Positions 8,091-17,142 of a stretch of 64,000 nucleotides of DNA are shown here, in pieces. The stretch lies in contig JAUIAV010000003.1 of NCBI GenBank assembly GCA_030425195.1, positions 186,001-250,000 on the forward strand. Reading direction: 5' to 3'. The stretch's first letter is position 1, and each line of letters opens with the position of its first letter. Origin of the DNA: Gammaproteobacteria bacterium (GTDB taxonomy: Bacteria; Pseudomonadota; Gammaproteobacteria; Pseudomonadales; Azotimanducaceae). Under the pieces are notes generated by a model. That model had not been told where the DNA came from. It worked only from the letters and a program-made list of their open reading frames with translations, and ran no database searches. Both the position numbers and the translations under genes were made by a program.

Positions 8091-9299
8091 ATGCAACCGA
8101 CCCTTCAGTCCGGATCATTCGCCTGCGTGCTCATTCTCCTGGCTGCGATGCCGGCGTGGTCTGCCGACCCCCTGACGGAACTCGGGCGGAAGCTCTTCTT
8201 CGACACCCGCCTGTCCGAACCACCGGGACAGGCCTGCGCGTCCTGCCACGATCCGGCTCGGGCATTCAGCGACCCGAGAGCCAAGGATCCCGTCAGCGCG
8301 CTGTCGCCGGGCGCCGACGGTCACTCCGTCGGCACGAGGAACACCCCTGGACTGACCTACGTGGGCCTCGTGCCTGCGTTCTCGAAAACGGCCGGCCACT
8401 ATCAGGGTGGTCTGTTCCTCGACGGACGCGCTCGCACGCTCCAGGCACAGGTCGTCGAGCCTCTGCTCAATCCTCTGGAGATGGCGATACCAGACGAACG
8501 GACCATCGTCTCCCGGGTGCTTGCCGACGCCGGTCACCGCGCGGCTCTGCAGGGTCTCATGGGAGAGGAAGCAGTGGACCATCCCGGCGAGCACCAGGAC
8601 CGGCTGCTGGAGGCGATCACCGCCGCCATTGCCGCATTCGAACGGTCCGTCGAGTTCTCCACCTTCGACTCGAAGTACGACCGTTACCTGCGCGGCGAGT
8701 ACGAGATGACCCGTGACGAGGCCGTGGGTCGGGAGGTCTTCTTCTCAGGACTCGTCAACTGCATCCAGTGCCATCTGAACCGGCCTGATCGGATCTCACC
8801 CCGGGAAACCTTCACCAATCAGCGTTACCACAACATCGGCGTCCCGGTGAATCTCTCCGTCGCATCGGCGGGAGAACCGGATCCGGGTCTGGCGGGGCAT
8901 CCCGACGTCCACGACCCCGCTCAGAGCGGCCGGTTCCGGGTACCCACCCTGCGCAACGTGGCGGTCACCGCGCCTTACATGCACAACGGCGTGTTCCGGA
9001 ACCTGGAAACCGCCGTCGCCTTCTACGGAAAATTCACGCTGCGGCATCAGCGGAATCCGGAAACCGGTCGGCCATGGCGTCCGGCCGGGACACCCGGAAC
9101 CGTGGACGAGGAGATTCTCCGGGACGGCCAGCCCATCGATCCTGCCCGGGTGCAGCATCTGAGTGCGTTTCTGCGAACGCTCACCGATCGACGCTACGAG
9201 CATCTGCTGAACCAAGCTGTAAATCAGCGAAAGACACCGTACCCTTTAGCTGCCGCAGCTTCTCTAAGTGCGGGCGTACGCGCATCGAACACAAAATGA
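8091..9299 (+). CDS. Di-haem cytochrome c peroxidase (CcpA/MauG family)
   Basis: A 402-residue periplasmic protein: signal peptide about 1-24 (CVLILLAAMPAWSA), first haem site CASCH at 49-53 and second haem site CIQCH at 224-228, with the family sequences GRKLFFDTRLS, GTRNTPGLTY, LFLDGRARTLQAQ, PLLNPLEM and FRVPTLRNVAVTAPYMHNG. Members reduce peroxide or catalyse haem-dependent oxidations; which applies here cannot be read. The C-terminal 25 residues after RRYEHLLNQ look unrelated to the family. The stop codon overlaps the first bases of the hairpin at 9298, and the gene converges on a TonB receptor. The start at 8091 gives a complete signal peptide. Confidence 0.88.
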   Translation: MQPTLQSGSFACVLILLAAMPAWSADPLTELGRKLFFDTRLSEPPGQACASCHDPARAFSDPRAKDPVSALSPGADGHSVGTRNTPGLTYVGLVPAFSKTAGHYQGGLFLDGRARTLQAQVVEPLLNPLEMAIPDERTIVSRVLADAGHRAALQGLMGEEAVDHPGEHQDRLLEAITAAIAAFERSVEFSTFDSKYDRYLRGEYEMTRDEAVGREVFFSGLVNCIQCHLNRPDRISPRETFTNQRYHNIGVPVNLSVASAGEPDPGLAGHPDVHDPAQSGRFRVPTLRNVAVTAPYMHNGVFRNLETAVAFYGKFTLRHQRNPETGRPWRPAGTPGTVDEEILRDGQPIDPARVQHLSAFLRTLTDRRYEHLLNQAVNQRKTPYPLAAAASLSAGVRASNTK

Positions 9300-9321
9300 G
9301 GCGGCCCCCGAGGGCCGCCTC
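9298..9321 (-). terminator. Hairpin terminator between convergent genes
   Basis: A perfect 10-bp stem, GAGGCGGCCC / GGGCCGCCTC, with a 4-nt loop. Read on the minus strand it is followed by ATTTTGTG, so it best serves the TonB receptor gene ending at 9345. It overlaps the stop codon of the plus-strand peroxidase gene and could work in both directions. Confidence 0.7.
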
Positions 9322-9344
9322 AGCTCAGACCTGTTCAAGACTTC

Positions 9345-12119
9345 CTAGAGGCTTATCCCGACAGATCCGTAGACGGTCCGCCCCAGAGGATTGTGGACGA
9401 ACTCATCATAGCCGCCATTCTTGGCGACCTTGGGCGGGTCCTCGTTAAAGAGGTTGCGCGCACCGATGGTGAAACGAATGTTGGTATCGCCGACCGGCAG
9501 CTCATAGGAATACTGCGCGTCCACTGTGGTCCAGGAATCGATCTTGTCGTCCTCGATCCCCAGGTTGTCCGCGATTTCCTGGATGTCAGTTGTGGATCCA
9601 AACGTGTCGTCGGTGTAGCTGTCGATCCAGCGGATCTGGATGTTGGCAGCGTGCCGGTTGAGGTCCCAGTAGGCGCCGAAGTTGACCCGGTGTTCAGGCA
9701 GGCTGCGGCCTACAGTATTGGCAGCGTTGCGGCTGCCTACACCGTCGATCTTGGTGCCGTTTGCGGTGGTGAGGTCGTATTCGGCCATCCACACCCAGTC
9801 CAGGCTGAACAGGAAGGTCCCTGCACGCTCGGTGAACAGGTTGTAGGTGAGCCGTGTGTCGACGCCGGAAGCCTGAAGCTCCTGGGCATTCACCGTCAGC
9901 ACGTTGACGCGCTGGAGGAAGCCGGTATCACCCCGGATGACCTGATCAGGCAGGGCGCCGCATGCCGGACCGACTGCACAATCCTGATTGATCAGCTCCT
10001 GGAAGGACTGCCGTGTGAGAATGTCCTGGTAGTCGTAGTTCCAGTAGTCCATGTCGAGTCCGAAGTTACCTGGACGCCAGGACAGACCCAGATTGAAGTT
10101 CGTGGAGGATTCAGGCTCCAGATCTTCGTTGGGTGCGACGATCTGCGGCCGGAACACGGTGCTGCCGTCGAAAGGATCGTTCATGTTCAGCAGGCTGGTG
10201 GAGTTGCCGAAAGCCTGAAGCAGCGAAGGCGTACGGAATGAGGTTCCAGCCGAGCCGCGCAGAGTCAGGGTTTCAGTCGCAGACCACATGAGAGAGATCT
10301 TGGGATCGATGGAGTCTTCGTTCAGCGTGTCGAAGTCCTCGTAGCGCACGGCAAGGTTGGCTTCCAGGGTGTCCGTGAGCGGCAGATAGAGCTCGCCGAA
10401 GATGGCCCAGCTCTTCAGTTCGCCGTCCCAGTCCTGAGCGCCGTAGGCGAATTTGAAGTTGTTCTGTTCCAGATTCTGATTCACGTCCACGTCGCCTCGG
10501 TCCCGGCGGTACTGGCCCCCGAAGGCGAGACCGGTCATACGGCCATTGAACTCGAACAGATCGCCCGCGAATACGAGGTCGAACACGTCCTGCTCATAGA
10601 GCGCTTCCGTCCTGGTCTCGCCGACGATCCAGCTCAGCAGCTCATCCGGGTTCAGGTACAGCGGATCCGTCTGTGGCTGACCATCCGGCGTGATTCTGGC
10701 GCTGGAGAAGGGGTTGAACCAGTAACAGTCGCCCGTTCCCAGATTGCCGCTGCCGGCGGTTTCGGCCGGATCGATGGGATTACATGCCGGTCCGCCGAAG
10801 CCGTTCAGCGCGAGATCTGTCTGCTGGGTAAGAGTATCCGTGTTCCGGCTCCGGGCGCGTCGCTGTGAGTAGGTGTAGGAAGCATCCCAGGTCCAGCTGG
10901 TGTCCGCGATGTCACCACGGAAGCCGTTGGACAGACGCAGCGCGTTGCGTGAATTGCGGGTTTCCTTGTCCGGCAGATCATCGCCGATGAATCCCCCTGC
11001 AGCCCGGTAGTAGAGCAGTGAGGGTGACGGGGTCTGACCGCGCCGCTGTGCTTCCAGGGCGTAGCCCGGATGGTTCGGATTGACCAGAGGGAAGGTCACG
11101 TCCGGGAACAGCGAGTTGTCGCGCTTGAACGAGTCGTCCGTAAAGAAGAAGTCGCCGTAGTACTCCACGCTGCCGCCGAGTTGGTAGTTGGCGTTGCCGG
11201 AGACGTTGTACCGCTCGACGTCCCCGACCAGAGCGAAGAAGCTGGAGAAATCGTAGCCACAGAAAGTGTTGCTTCGGATGAAGCTTTCCGGTGCGAACTG
11301 CTCGCAGTTCAGGTCACCGAACTGCGGCCGTCCGGTAACGGGTATGGCTGACAGGAGCCAATCCGTTCTGGCTGTCGGATCCAGCGGGAATACGGTCGGC
11401 GGATTACCCACTGAAGAAAGACCCGTCTGGCCGAACCGGTCGTAGCGATCGCCGATGCTTAGCGGCTTTCTGTCCAGATAGCTGGCGGCGATAGTAGCAC
11501 TGCCCCGGTCGCCTGTGATGCCGGCGATTCCCTGGATGAGCAGGTCATCCTGTTTTTCTGTTTCGGTATCGGTGGAGCCCTGGATTTTGAGTTCCAGTCC
11601 CTCGAAGTCCGAGCGGGTGATGAAATTCACCACGCCGGCGACGGCGTCAGAGCCGTACAGAGAGGAAGTGCCGTCCAGCACGACCTCCATGCGCTCGATG
11701 GCGATAGACGGAATGAGATTGGAGACGTCGACGTAGGCATTGCCCTGACCGTCGAAGTTCGCACCCACCGTCCGCTTACCGTTGATCAGAACCAGCGTCG
11801 AGCCGAGGCCCAGGTTCCGCAGGTTGATGTTGGTGTTGCCGGTGTTGTTGTCTCCGCCGTTGAACGCACTGGCCTGGTTGGTGGAGCCCGAGTTGTACGG
11901 CAGGGTGTTGACGAGATCGGAGATCTCGGTGGCGCCGATGTTCTCGAAAGCCTCCTGCTGGACCACGGCGAGTGGCGATGGTGAGTTCTCTGCCGACCGT
12001 TTGAGGTAAGTGCCGGTAACGACAACCTCTTCGATGACTTCTTCAGCAACAGCCGGCAGGGAGATGCCGGTAGTCGAGAGAAGGCAGGCGGCGACAGCGC
12101 CACGAAAGGCATACTTCAT
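9345..12119 (-). CDS. TonB-dependent outer-membrane receptor (first of three)
   Basis: A 924-residue outer-membrane transporter driven by TonB-ExbB-ExbD. Signal peptide about 1-25, then a TonB-box-like IEEVVVTG just after it, a plug domain (about 40-170) with INLRNLGLGSTLVLINGKRT, VERMEVVLDGTSSLYGSDAVAGVVNFITRSD, and a long beta-barrel with paired GxxYRRDRGDVDVNQN-type strands and repeated VRYEDF and LRGSAGTSFRTPSL elements. The C-terminus GRTVYGSVGISL ends in a barrel strand. An AAAAAGGGGAACAACCA site precedes the ATG. The ligand is unknown; barrels of this class import siderophores, cobalamin, glycans or lipids. It is followed by a terminator hairpin and preceded by a 611-bp gap, so it is probably its own transcription unit. 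Confidence 0.92.
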   Translation of the reverse strand: MKYAFRGAVAACLLSTTGISLPAVAEEVIEEVVVTGTYLKRSAENSPSPLAVVQQEAFENIGATEISDLVNTLPYNSGSTNQASAFNGGDNNTGNTNINLRNLGLGSTLVLINGKRTVGANFDGQGNAYVDVSNLIPSIAIERMEVVLDGTSSLYGSDAVAGVVNFITRSDFEGLELKIQGSTDTETEKQDDLLIQGIAGITGDRGSATIAASYLDRKPLSIGDRYDRFGQTGLSSVGNPPTVFPLDPTARTDWLLSAIPVTGRPQFGDLNCEQFAPESFIRSNTFCGYDFSSFFALVGDVERYNVSGNANYQLGGSVEYYGDFFFTDDSFKRDNSLFPDVTFPLVNPNHPGYALEAQRRGQTPSPSLLYYRAAGGFIGDDLPDKETRNSRNALRLSNGFRGDIADTSWTWDASYTYSQRRARSRNTDTLTQQTDLALNGFGGPACNPIDPAETAGSGNLGTGDCYWFNPFSSARITPDGQPQTDPLYLNPDELLSWIVGETRTEALYEQDVFDLVFAGDLFEFNGRMTGLAFGGQYRRDRGDVDVNQNLEQNNFKFAYGAQDWDGELKSWAIFGELYLPLTDTLEANLAVRYEDFDTLNEDSIDPKISLMWSATETLTLRGSAGTSFRTPSLLQAFGNSTSLLNMNDPFDGSTVFRPQIVAPNEDLEPESSTNFNLGLSWRPGNFGLDMDYWNYDYQDILTRQSFQELINQDCAVGPACGALPDQVIRGDTGFLQRVNVLTVNAQELQASGVDTRLTYNLFTERAGTFLFSLDWVWMAEYDLTTANGTKIDGVGSRNAANTVGRSLPEHRVNFGAYWDLNRHAANIQIRWIDSYTDDTFGSTTDIQEIADNLGIEDDKIDSWTTVDAQYSYELPVGDTNIRFTIGARNLFNEDPPKVAKNGGYDEFVHNPLGRTVYGSVGISL

Positions 12120-12676
12120 TGGTTGTTCCCCTTTTTGACTACTTCGATAAAGCTTCGCGCACGACGTTCAAGCGATTCAGCGCAGATGGTGAAAGACCAT
12201 CTCGCGAGCCGGATTGATCGTTATCAAGCATTCAGTAACTACAAAGTCACTCATCGACCGGCAGGTCTGCATCGGTCGGCGTTCCTTTGAAGTGCGGGCT
12301 CGTGACGAAGATCGATTCGATCCCGTTTTCAAGAGCCCGCGCGTCGAATGGCGCGAAGATCAGGGCAGCGCCATCTGCGGGCCTCCATGCCGGTTTGGTC
12401 GACTTCATTGAGAATTCCCATTGATGGACTACTAATCGATATCTAGATACTTCTTAACTTCTTACTGCTTCCAGATTCAGAAGGCAGGTGAGGTTCGGTG
12501 TACTGCTCTCTCCAGAACGAACCCCGCACAGAAGATAACACCACCGGTTCGTATTACAACGGTGTTATCGCAGGAGTTTCGTGCGGCACTGCAGCATGAA
12601 TCCGGCAGCTTTCAGCGGCTTCAGACGCGATCCGAAGCCCCTATCCGCGTTGATGGCCGCGCTGATGGCCGCGCGG
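12120..12676. other. Non-coding upstream region of the first TonB receptor
   Basis: Most of a 611-bp gap between two minus-strand receptor genes. It has no convincing gene: the short open frames here (for example about 12214-12411) lack ribosome-binding sites and family resemblance. It is more AT-rich than its surroundings, especially around 12410-12480, as expected of a promoter region for the gene starting at 12119. It contains the inverted repeat listed separately at 12534-12569. I recognise no riboswitch. Confidence 0.5.
12534..12569. repeat. Inverted repeat GATAACACC / GGTGTTATC
   Basis: A perfect 9-bp inverted repeat (12534-12542 and 12561-12569) separated by 18 nt, about 415 bp upstream of the first TonB receptor start. 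It could be a protein-binding site, a remnant of a mobile repeat or the stem of a transcript. No second copy was noticed in this window. Confidence 0.4.
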
Positions 12677-12703
12677 ACGGAGACGGCTCGTGGCCGTCTC
12701 CGT
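12677..12703 (-). terminator. Hairpin downstream of the second TonB receptor
   Basis: A perfect 11-bp stem ACGGAGACGGC / GCCGTCTCCGT with a 5-nt loop, about 28 nt beyond the receptor stop at 12731. No U-tract follows on the minus strand; the T-rich flank (TTTCTC) lies on the plus-strand side. It may therefore be a transcript-end stabiliser or a weak bidirectional terminator. Confidence 0.5.
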
Positions 12704-12730
12704 TTCTCACGCTTGTCGGACTGACAGACG

Positions 12731-15703
12731 TCAGCTGCCGCCTCCGAAGTTCACCCGGAGGCTCAGTTCGATCGTGCGACCGAGCGGGTCGCCGATGTAA
12801 GGGTCGTAGCCGAGCTGATGCCGCGCCTTAGACGGATCCTCGTCGAAGAGATTGATGACCGCCAGGCCGAACGTGGCGTTCCAGGGACTGTTCCAGTTCA
12901 CGTAGACGTTGTTGGAATAGTAGTCGTCCACCTGCTCCCCCCAGGTGATCTCGACCAGATCGCCGTTCGCATCGTAGACGAACGGATTGTCCCGATCGTC
13001 ATCGACACCGCCGACGAAACGGAGCTCCCATCGGAAGTTCCAGGCATCCAGGTTGTAATTGACGTAGCCCAGTCCACGCCACTCGGACACCGTGCCCGGG
13101 AAACGCTCGTAGTTCGTATAGCCGACCGCGTCATAACCCTGGAAGATCTCGACGCCGCCGAACTCGAACGTCGATTGGTCGTACTTGTCCACGTAGGTCG
13201 CGCTGGCACCGAGCGAGAGATAGCCAGGTCCGATGGGATCGGTGAAGGCATAGGACAGCATGACGTCGATGCCTCCGATTTCCACCGGCGACCCGTTCAC
13301 CACCGGCGAGGAGATCCGCTGCATCTGATTGGCGGTGGTCACTCCCTGAGTGCAGGCATCGTTCTGATCGAAGATGATCAGGTAACGAAGCGGGTGTCCG
13401 CAGTCTGCAAACTGGGCGCCCGTGCCGGGACCATTGCCAACGGCATTCGAGACCGCGGCGTAAGGCACGGTGGTGATCTGATCTTCGAACTCGTAGTTCC
13501 AGTAATCGAGAATGCCTTCGAAGCCGCCCGCCTGAATGATGAACCCGACACTCCAGGTGTCCGCTGACTCCGGTGTGAGCTCCGGATTACCGCCCACGTC
13601 GATGGAACGGTACTGATTGGCGGCGGCCGGCACCGGCTGCAGGCCCGTCGCCTGGAGAGCCCGGTTGACCGGTGTCGGACCACGGAACGTGGAACCGGCC
13701 GATCCCCGCAGCGCCAGCCAGGGCAGCGCCTGCCATCTCGCAGAAACTTTCGGGTCGGTGGTATCGCCGGTCAGGCCGCCGTAGTCCTCATAACGCACGG
13801 CAACCTGCACGTCGAGGTTTTCGAGTATGGGGATAGCCAGCTCTCCGAACACGGCATATACCTCATCATCCAGCGTCTGCGGGATGAACTGGCCGAGAAA
13901 GATGAAAGGCCCAGTTGCAATCGCGCAGCTGGTGTCACCCGGCACAGGGCAAGGTGTCACCCGGGAATCGATCATCGGATTGTCGAGCCAGGTCTTGTAG
14001 TCGATTTCACGATACTGCCCGCCGAACGCCCAGCCGATCCGGCCGCCGGGGAGCTCGAAACCGCCGATTTCCCCATCGAGGACCGCATCGACCACCAGCA
14101 GGGACTGCTCCTGGAAGACCGTCCACCGGTCGATGAGCCACTTCTGCATTTCTATGGAATTGTCATTGGCCGGCACATAGCCTGGATTGGTGTATCCGTA
14201 GGGTGCGCTGCGGTCCACTGCATTGGAGAAGGGATTGAAGAACTCGCAGGTCGATCCCGGCTGCCCGTAGGCAATCCCGTTACAGTCCGGTCCGCCCAGA
14301 CCATTCAGGGCATTCTGCAAGCGGACGATCTGAGTATCGACGCCCGTGCGCGAATGCTCGGATTCGGAGTAGGTGACTGCCAGATCCCAGCCTATGCCTT
14401 CGAGAAACCCGCTGCTGAACGTACCCCGCAGGCTCGCGGAAACCCGATGCATGTCGTACTTGTTCTTGTTCAGCTGGCCTCCGTTGCCCCCGGTCAGCTC
14501 AGGTACACCGCCCCAGCCGTTCGGCCGCCAGTAGCCGAGCAGGATGTTTTCCGTGGCATCGATCGTCGCCTGATCGAATCCGACCTGCTGCAGCGCAGTC
14601 AGAGCGCCCGGGTTATTGGAGAACTTGGAGGGCCCCATCGGATCGTTCGACACCATGAACTGAAACGCTCCGGGTCCGTTCGGCCCCGAGGTCGGAGGAT
14701 AGGACGGTGACGTGCGGTACTCCGGGAGCTTCGTCTGCGCATACAGACCTTCTATATGCAGCTCCACCCCGTCCGCGATCTCGGTGTTGATCTCTCCATA
14801 CAGCTGCTCCTGCTCGGTTTTCTCCACCAGATTGTCGAAGGGGACGAACGTGAAACGGCAGGTGGGCCCCGCAAACGCAGCCGGCAGACCGTCCTCGTAG
14901 CCGCCCAGATCATTGCAGTTGGAATCCACCGTGAATCCGGCAACCGGCGTGCCATCGCCAGCCATCGGCAGGAAGTTCCCCGGCGTGCCGAATCCGGACC
15001 AGCCGGTGGGATTTTCCAGATACGGCGGGGTCGCCCAGTCACGGTCGGTGGACTTGAGCTGCCGCCGGTGCTGTTGCGCATAGGAGATCAGCACGTTGGA
15101 GCTGTCTCCCACCCAGCCCCAGCTGGCTGCCCACCGGTGCGCGCCGGAGTCTTCAATGTCCCGGTAGCTGCCTTGAAGCTCGAATCCTTCCAGATCCCTT
15201 CGGGTGATGAAGTTGACCACGCCGGCGATGGCATCCGAGCCGTAGATGGCGGCAGCACCGTCCTTGAGCACTTCCACGCGACCGACCGCGGCGATGGGCA
15301 ACAGGTTGGTGTCCACGCCTGCCGGCCCTTCGGCGGGGGTGTAGGTCGTCCTGCGACCGTTCATCAGCACGAGTGTCCGCATGCCACCCAGACCACGCAG
15401 GTTCACATTGCCGACGCCAATGGTGCCCTGGTTCGGGCCGAACTGATTGGTCTCCCCCATGGTGGGCCCCACATAGGGTAACGACCGGATCAGATCGAGC
15501 GCCGTCGGACTGCCTCGATCCTGCAGCTCCTGCGCGTCGATCACGTCCACCGGAAGCGCCGCGTCTTCAGGCGTGCCTCTGATGTATGAACCGGTGACGA
15601 CGATTTCTTCGATGGGACCCTCTTGCGCGAGGGCACTGATGGTGATTCCTGACAGAGCAGCTCCGCAGAGCGCCCCTCTCCAGACAGATTGCGGCACTTT
15701 CAT
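12731..15703 (-). CDS. TonB-dependent outer-membrane receptor (second of three)
   Basis: A 990-residue receptor. Signal peptide about 1-27 (VWRGALCGAALSGITISALA), TonB-box-like IEEIVVTGSYIRG, and a plug with VNLRGLGGMRTLVLMNGRRT and VGRVEVLKDGAAAIYGSDAIAGVVNFITRRD. The barrel has WAFGGQYREIDYKTW, VQVAVRYEDYGG and LRGSAGSTFRGPTPVN and finishes with PLGRTIELSLRVNF. I chose ATG at 15703 because a GGGGAGG site lies 8 nt upstream and the signal peptide begins there; the frame extends 17 codons further to 15754 without support. The periplasmic and extracellular loops are rich in Asn/Gly/Pro. Substrate unknown. Its plug resembles the other two receptors but the barrels differ in length and loops. 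Confidence 0.92.
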   Translation of the reverse strand: MKVPQSVWRGALCGAALSGITISALAQEGPIEEIVVTGSYIRGTPEDAALPVDVIDAQELQDRGSPTALDLIRSLPYVGPTMGETNQFGPNQGTIGVGNVNLRGLGGMRTLVLMNGRRTTYTPAEGPAGVDTNLLPIAAVGRVEVLKDGAAAIYGSDAIAGVVNFITRRDLEGFELQGSYRDIEDSGAHRWAASWGWVGDSSNVLISYAQQHRRQLKSTDRDWATPPYLENPTGWSGFGTPGNFLPMAGDGTPVAGFTVDSNCNDLGGYEDGLPAAFAGPTCRFTFVPFDNLVEKTEQEQLYGEINTEIADGVELHIEGLYAQTKLPEYRTSPSYPPTSGPNGPGAFQFMVSNDPMGPSKFSNNPGALTALQQVGFDQATIDATENILLGYWRPNGWGGVPELTGGNGGQLNKNKYDMHRVSASLRGTFSSGFLEGIGWDLAVTYSESEHSRTGVDTQIVRLQNALNGLGGPDCNGIAYGQPGSTCEFFNPFSNAVDRSAPYGYTNPGYVPANDNSIEMQKWLIDRWTVFQEQSLLVVDAVLDGEIGGFELPGGRIGWAFGGQYREIDYKTWLDNPMIDSRVTPCPVPGDTSCAIATGPFIFLGQFIPQTLDDEVYAVFGELAIPILENLDVQVAVRYEDYGGLTGDTTDPKVSARWQALPWLALRGSAGSTFRGPTPVNRALQATGLQPVPAAANQYRSIDVGGNPELTPESADTWSVGFIIQAGGFEGILDYWNYEFEDQITTVPYAAVSNAVGNGPGTGAQFADCGHPLRYLIIFDQNDACTQGVTTANQMQRISSPVVNGSPVEIGGIDVMLSYAFTDPIGPGYLSLGASATYVDKYDQSTFEFGGVEIFQGYDAVGYTNYERFPGTVSEWRGLGYVNYNLDAWNFRWELRFVGGVDDDRDNPFVYDANGDLVEITWGEQVDDYYSNNVYVNWNSPWNATFGLAVINLFDEDPSKARHQLGYDPYIGDPLGRTIELSLRVNFGGGS

Positions 15704-15942
15704 TCCTGGACCTCCCCAGTGTGGAATGAATTCGCTTACGTGCCCCAGGCTCACTACTGGCTTAGGCCGAACCGGAACACACCCGTGTTCCCCGACAACC
15801 TGATACTTCTACTTCCGGGAAGCAGTCACACCAGAGGCTAACATCTCCGGATCGGCCAGGACAGATAAACCGGTACGAACACTCGCGGTCGCTGTGCAGC
15901 GTATTGTCAGGAAATCGGCGGAGATACCGAGATCCCAGGTTG

Positions 15943-16980
15943 TCAGAGCTCGGACTGAATCCGGCGGACGAGCTCGGCCGCGGGCAGTGCCCGGGTTCTC
16001 GCAGCCCCCTCACCCGCCCACATCACGCTGAATCCGGAATCGTTCCGCGCCGCGATCAGCTGCTTGACCCCATCGTAGGTCAGTGGGTAGTCGGGCGGTT
16101 CAGCGGCGACCGCCGAGGCCCAGCGCATGAGCTCATTGTTCAGCCCTCTGGCAGGCCGGCCCGAGATCCTCGAACTGAGCTCTGTCGACCCTCCCGGCAA
16201 TGCCCGGCGGTAGGCGTCACTCGCCAGCGACTCCGGACAGCCTATGAAGGCGGTCCCCAGCTGAGCCCCGGACGCTCCCGCATCGAGCATCTCGCGCACA
16301 TCGGCGCCATCCATCAGGCCACCTGCGGCGATGACCGGCAGCGTGACCGCCGCCACCGTGTCCCGGATCAGTTTCAGCAGTCCCTGCCGACCTCCCGTCG
16401 CAGGATCCGGCGGCGCGAGAAACGCACCGCTGTGACCACCGGCCCCGTAACCCTGCATGACAAGTCCATCCACACCGTTGTCCGCGAGCAGCTCGGCCTC
16501 TTCCACCGAGGTCGCCGTGCCGAGCACGCGGATGCCCGCGCTTCTCAGTGCACGCATCCGGTCCCCGGAGGCGGCTCCGAAGTGGAGGCTGACCACCGCA
16601 GGCTGCGCGGCGAACAGTACGTCGAGCATGCCGTCGTCATCGTTGAACGAGCGGTAGATCTCCTCAAGCTTCTCCGGCGGCGACACGCCTGTCCCTTCGA
16701 ACAGCGGCGTAAGCGCGCGCAGAAAAACCGACTCGCGATCCGCATCTCTCCCGGGCGTGGGATGGACGAAGACGTTGGCGGCAAACGGCCGGTCCGTCAG
16801 CGCTCGGGTCGCTGCGAGCGCGGTTCGCGCACCTTCGGCTGACAAGGCGCCCAACGGGACGGAGCCGAGCGCACCCGCGTTACTCACCGCGGCCGCCATG
16901 CCCGGCGTGGACACGCCGGCCATGGGCGCCTGTATCAGGGGGATTTTCAGGTTGAGGAGTGCGGTGAACGCGGTCTTCAT
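15943..16980 (-). CDS. Nitronate monooxygenase (2-nitropropane dioxygenase family)
   Basis: A 345-residue FMN-binding TIM barrel that oxidises alkyl nitronates such as propionate 3-nitronate, a detoxification role. Signatures: PLIQAPMAGVSTPGMAAAVSNAGALGSV at the N-terminus (FMN site), AANVFVHPTP, PAVVSLHFG with the His expected at the active site, the phosphate-binding MQGYGAGGHSGAF, PVIAAGGLMDGADVREML and GAQLGTAFIGCPES. The start MKTAFTALLNLK at 16980 fits the family; an upstream extension to 17013 has no good ribosome-binding site. Divergent from isocitrate lyase with about 160 bp between. Some relatives are enoyl reductases, so the substrate is not certain. Confidence 0.85.
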   Translation of the reverse strand: MKTAFTALLNLKIPLIQAPMAGVSTPGMAAAVSNAGALGSVPLGALSAEGARTALAATRALTDRPFAANVFVHPTPGRDADRESVFLRALTPLFEGTGVSPPEKLEEIYRSFNDDDGMLDVLFAAQPAVVSLHFGAASGDRMRALRSAGIRVLGTATSVEEAELLADNGVDGLVMQGYGAGGHSGAFLAPPDPATGGRQGLLKLIRDTVAAVTLPVIAAGGLMDGADVREMLDAGASGAQLGTAFIGCPESLASDAYRRALPGGSTELSSRISGRPARGLNNELMRWASAVAAEPPDYPLTYDGVKQLIAARNDSGFSVMWAGEGAARTRALPAAELVRRIQSEL

Positions 16981-17142
16981 GCCGCGACTCTGGCCCATAA
17001 TCCGGCGGAACAACAGTTTCCTGTATGGAATGTATTAGTGTCCACCCATTCCCCGCACATTCGTCTAGAGTGCGCGGCTCGAAATCGGCCGTCATCGGGC
17101 GCCGATACGATCCAACACCTTTTCTCAGACAGGACCATGACC

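Noticed and set aside
12562-12831. Short plus-strand frame with RVDGRADGRADGDG near the end of the second receptor
   Set aside because: Made from the terminator hairpin and a small direct repeat (GATGGCCGCGC); overlaps the receptor coding end and has no ribosome-binding site.
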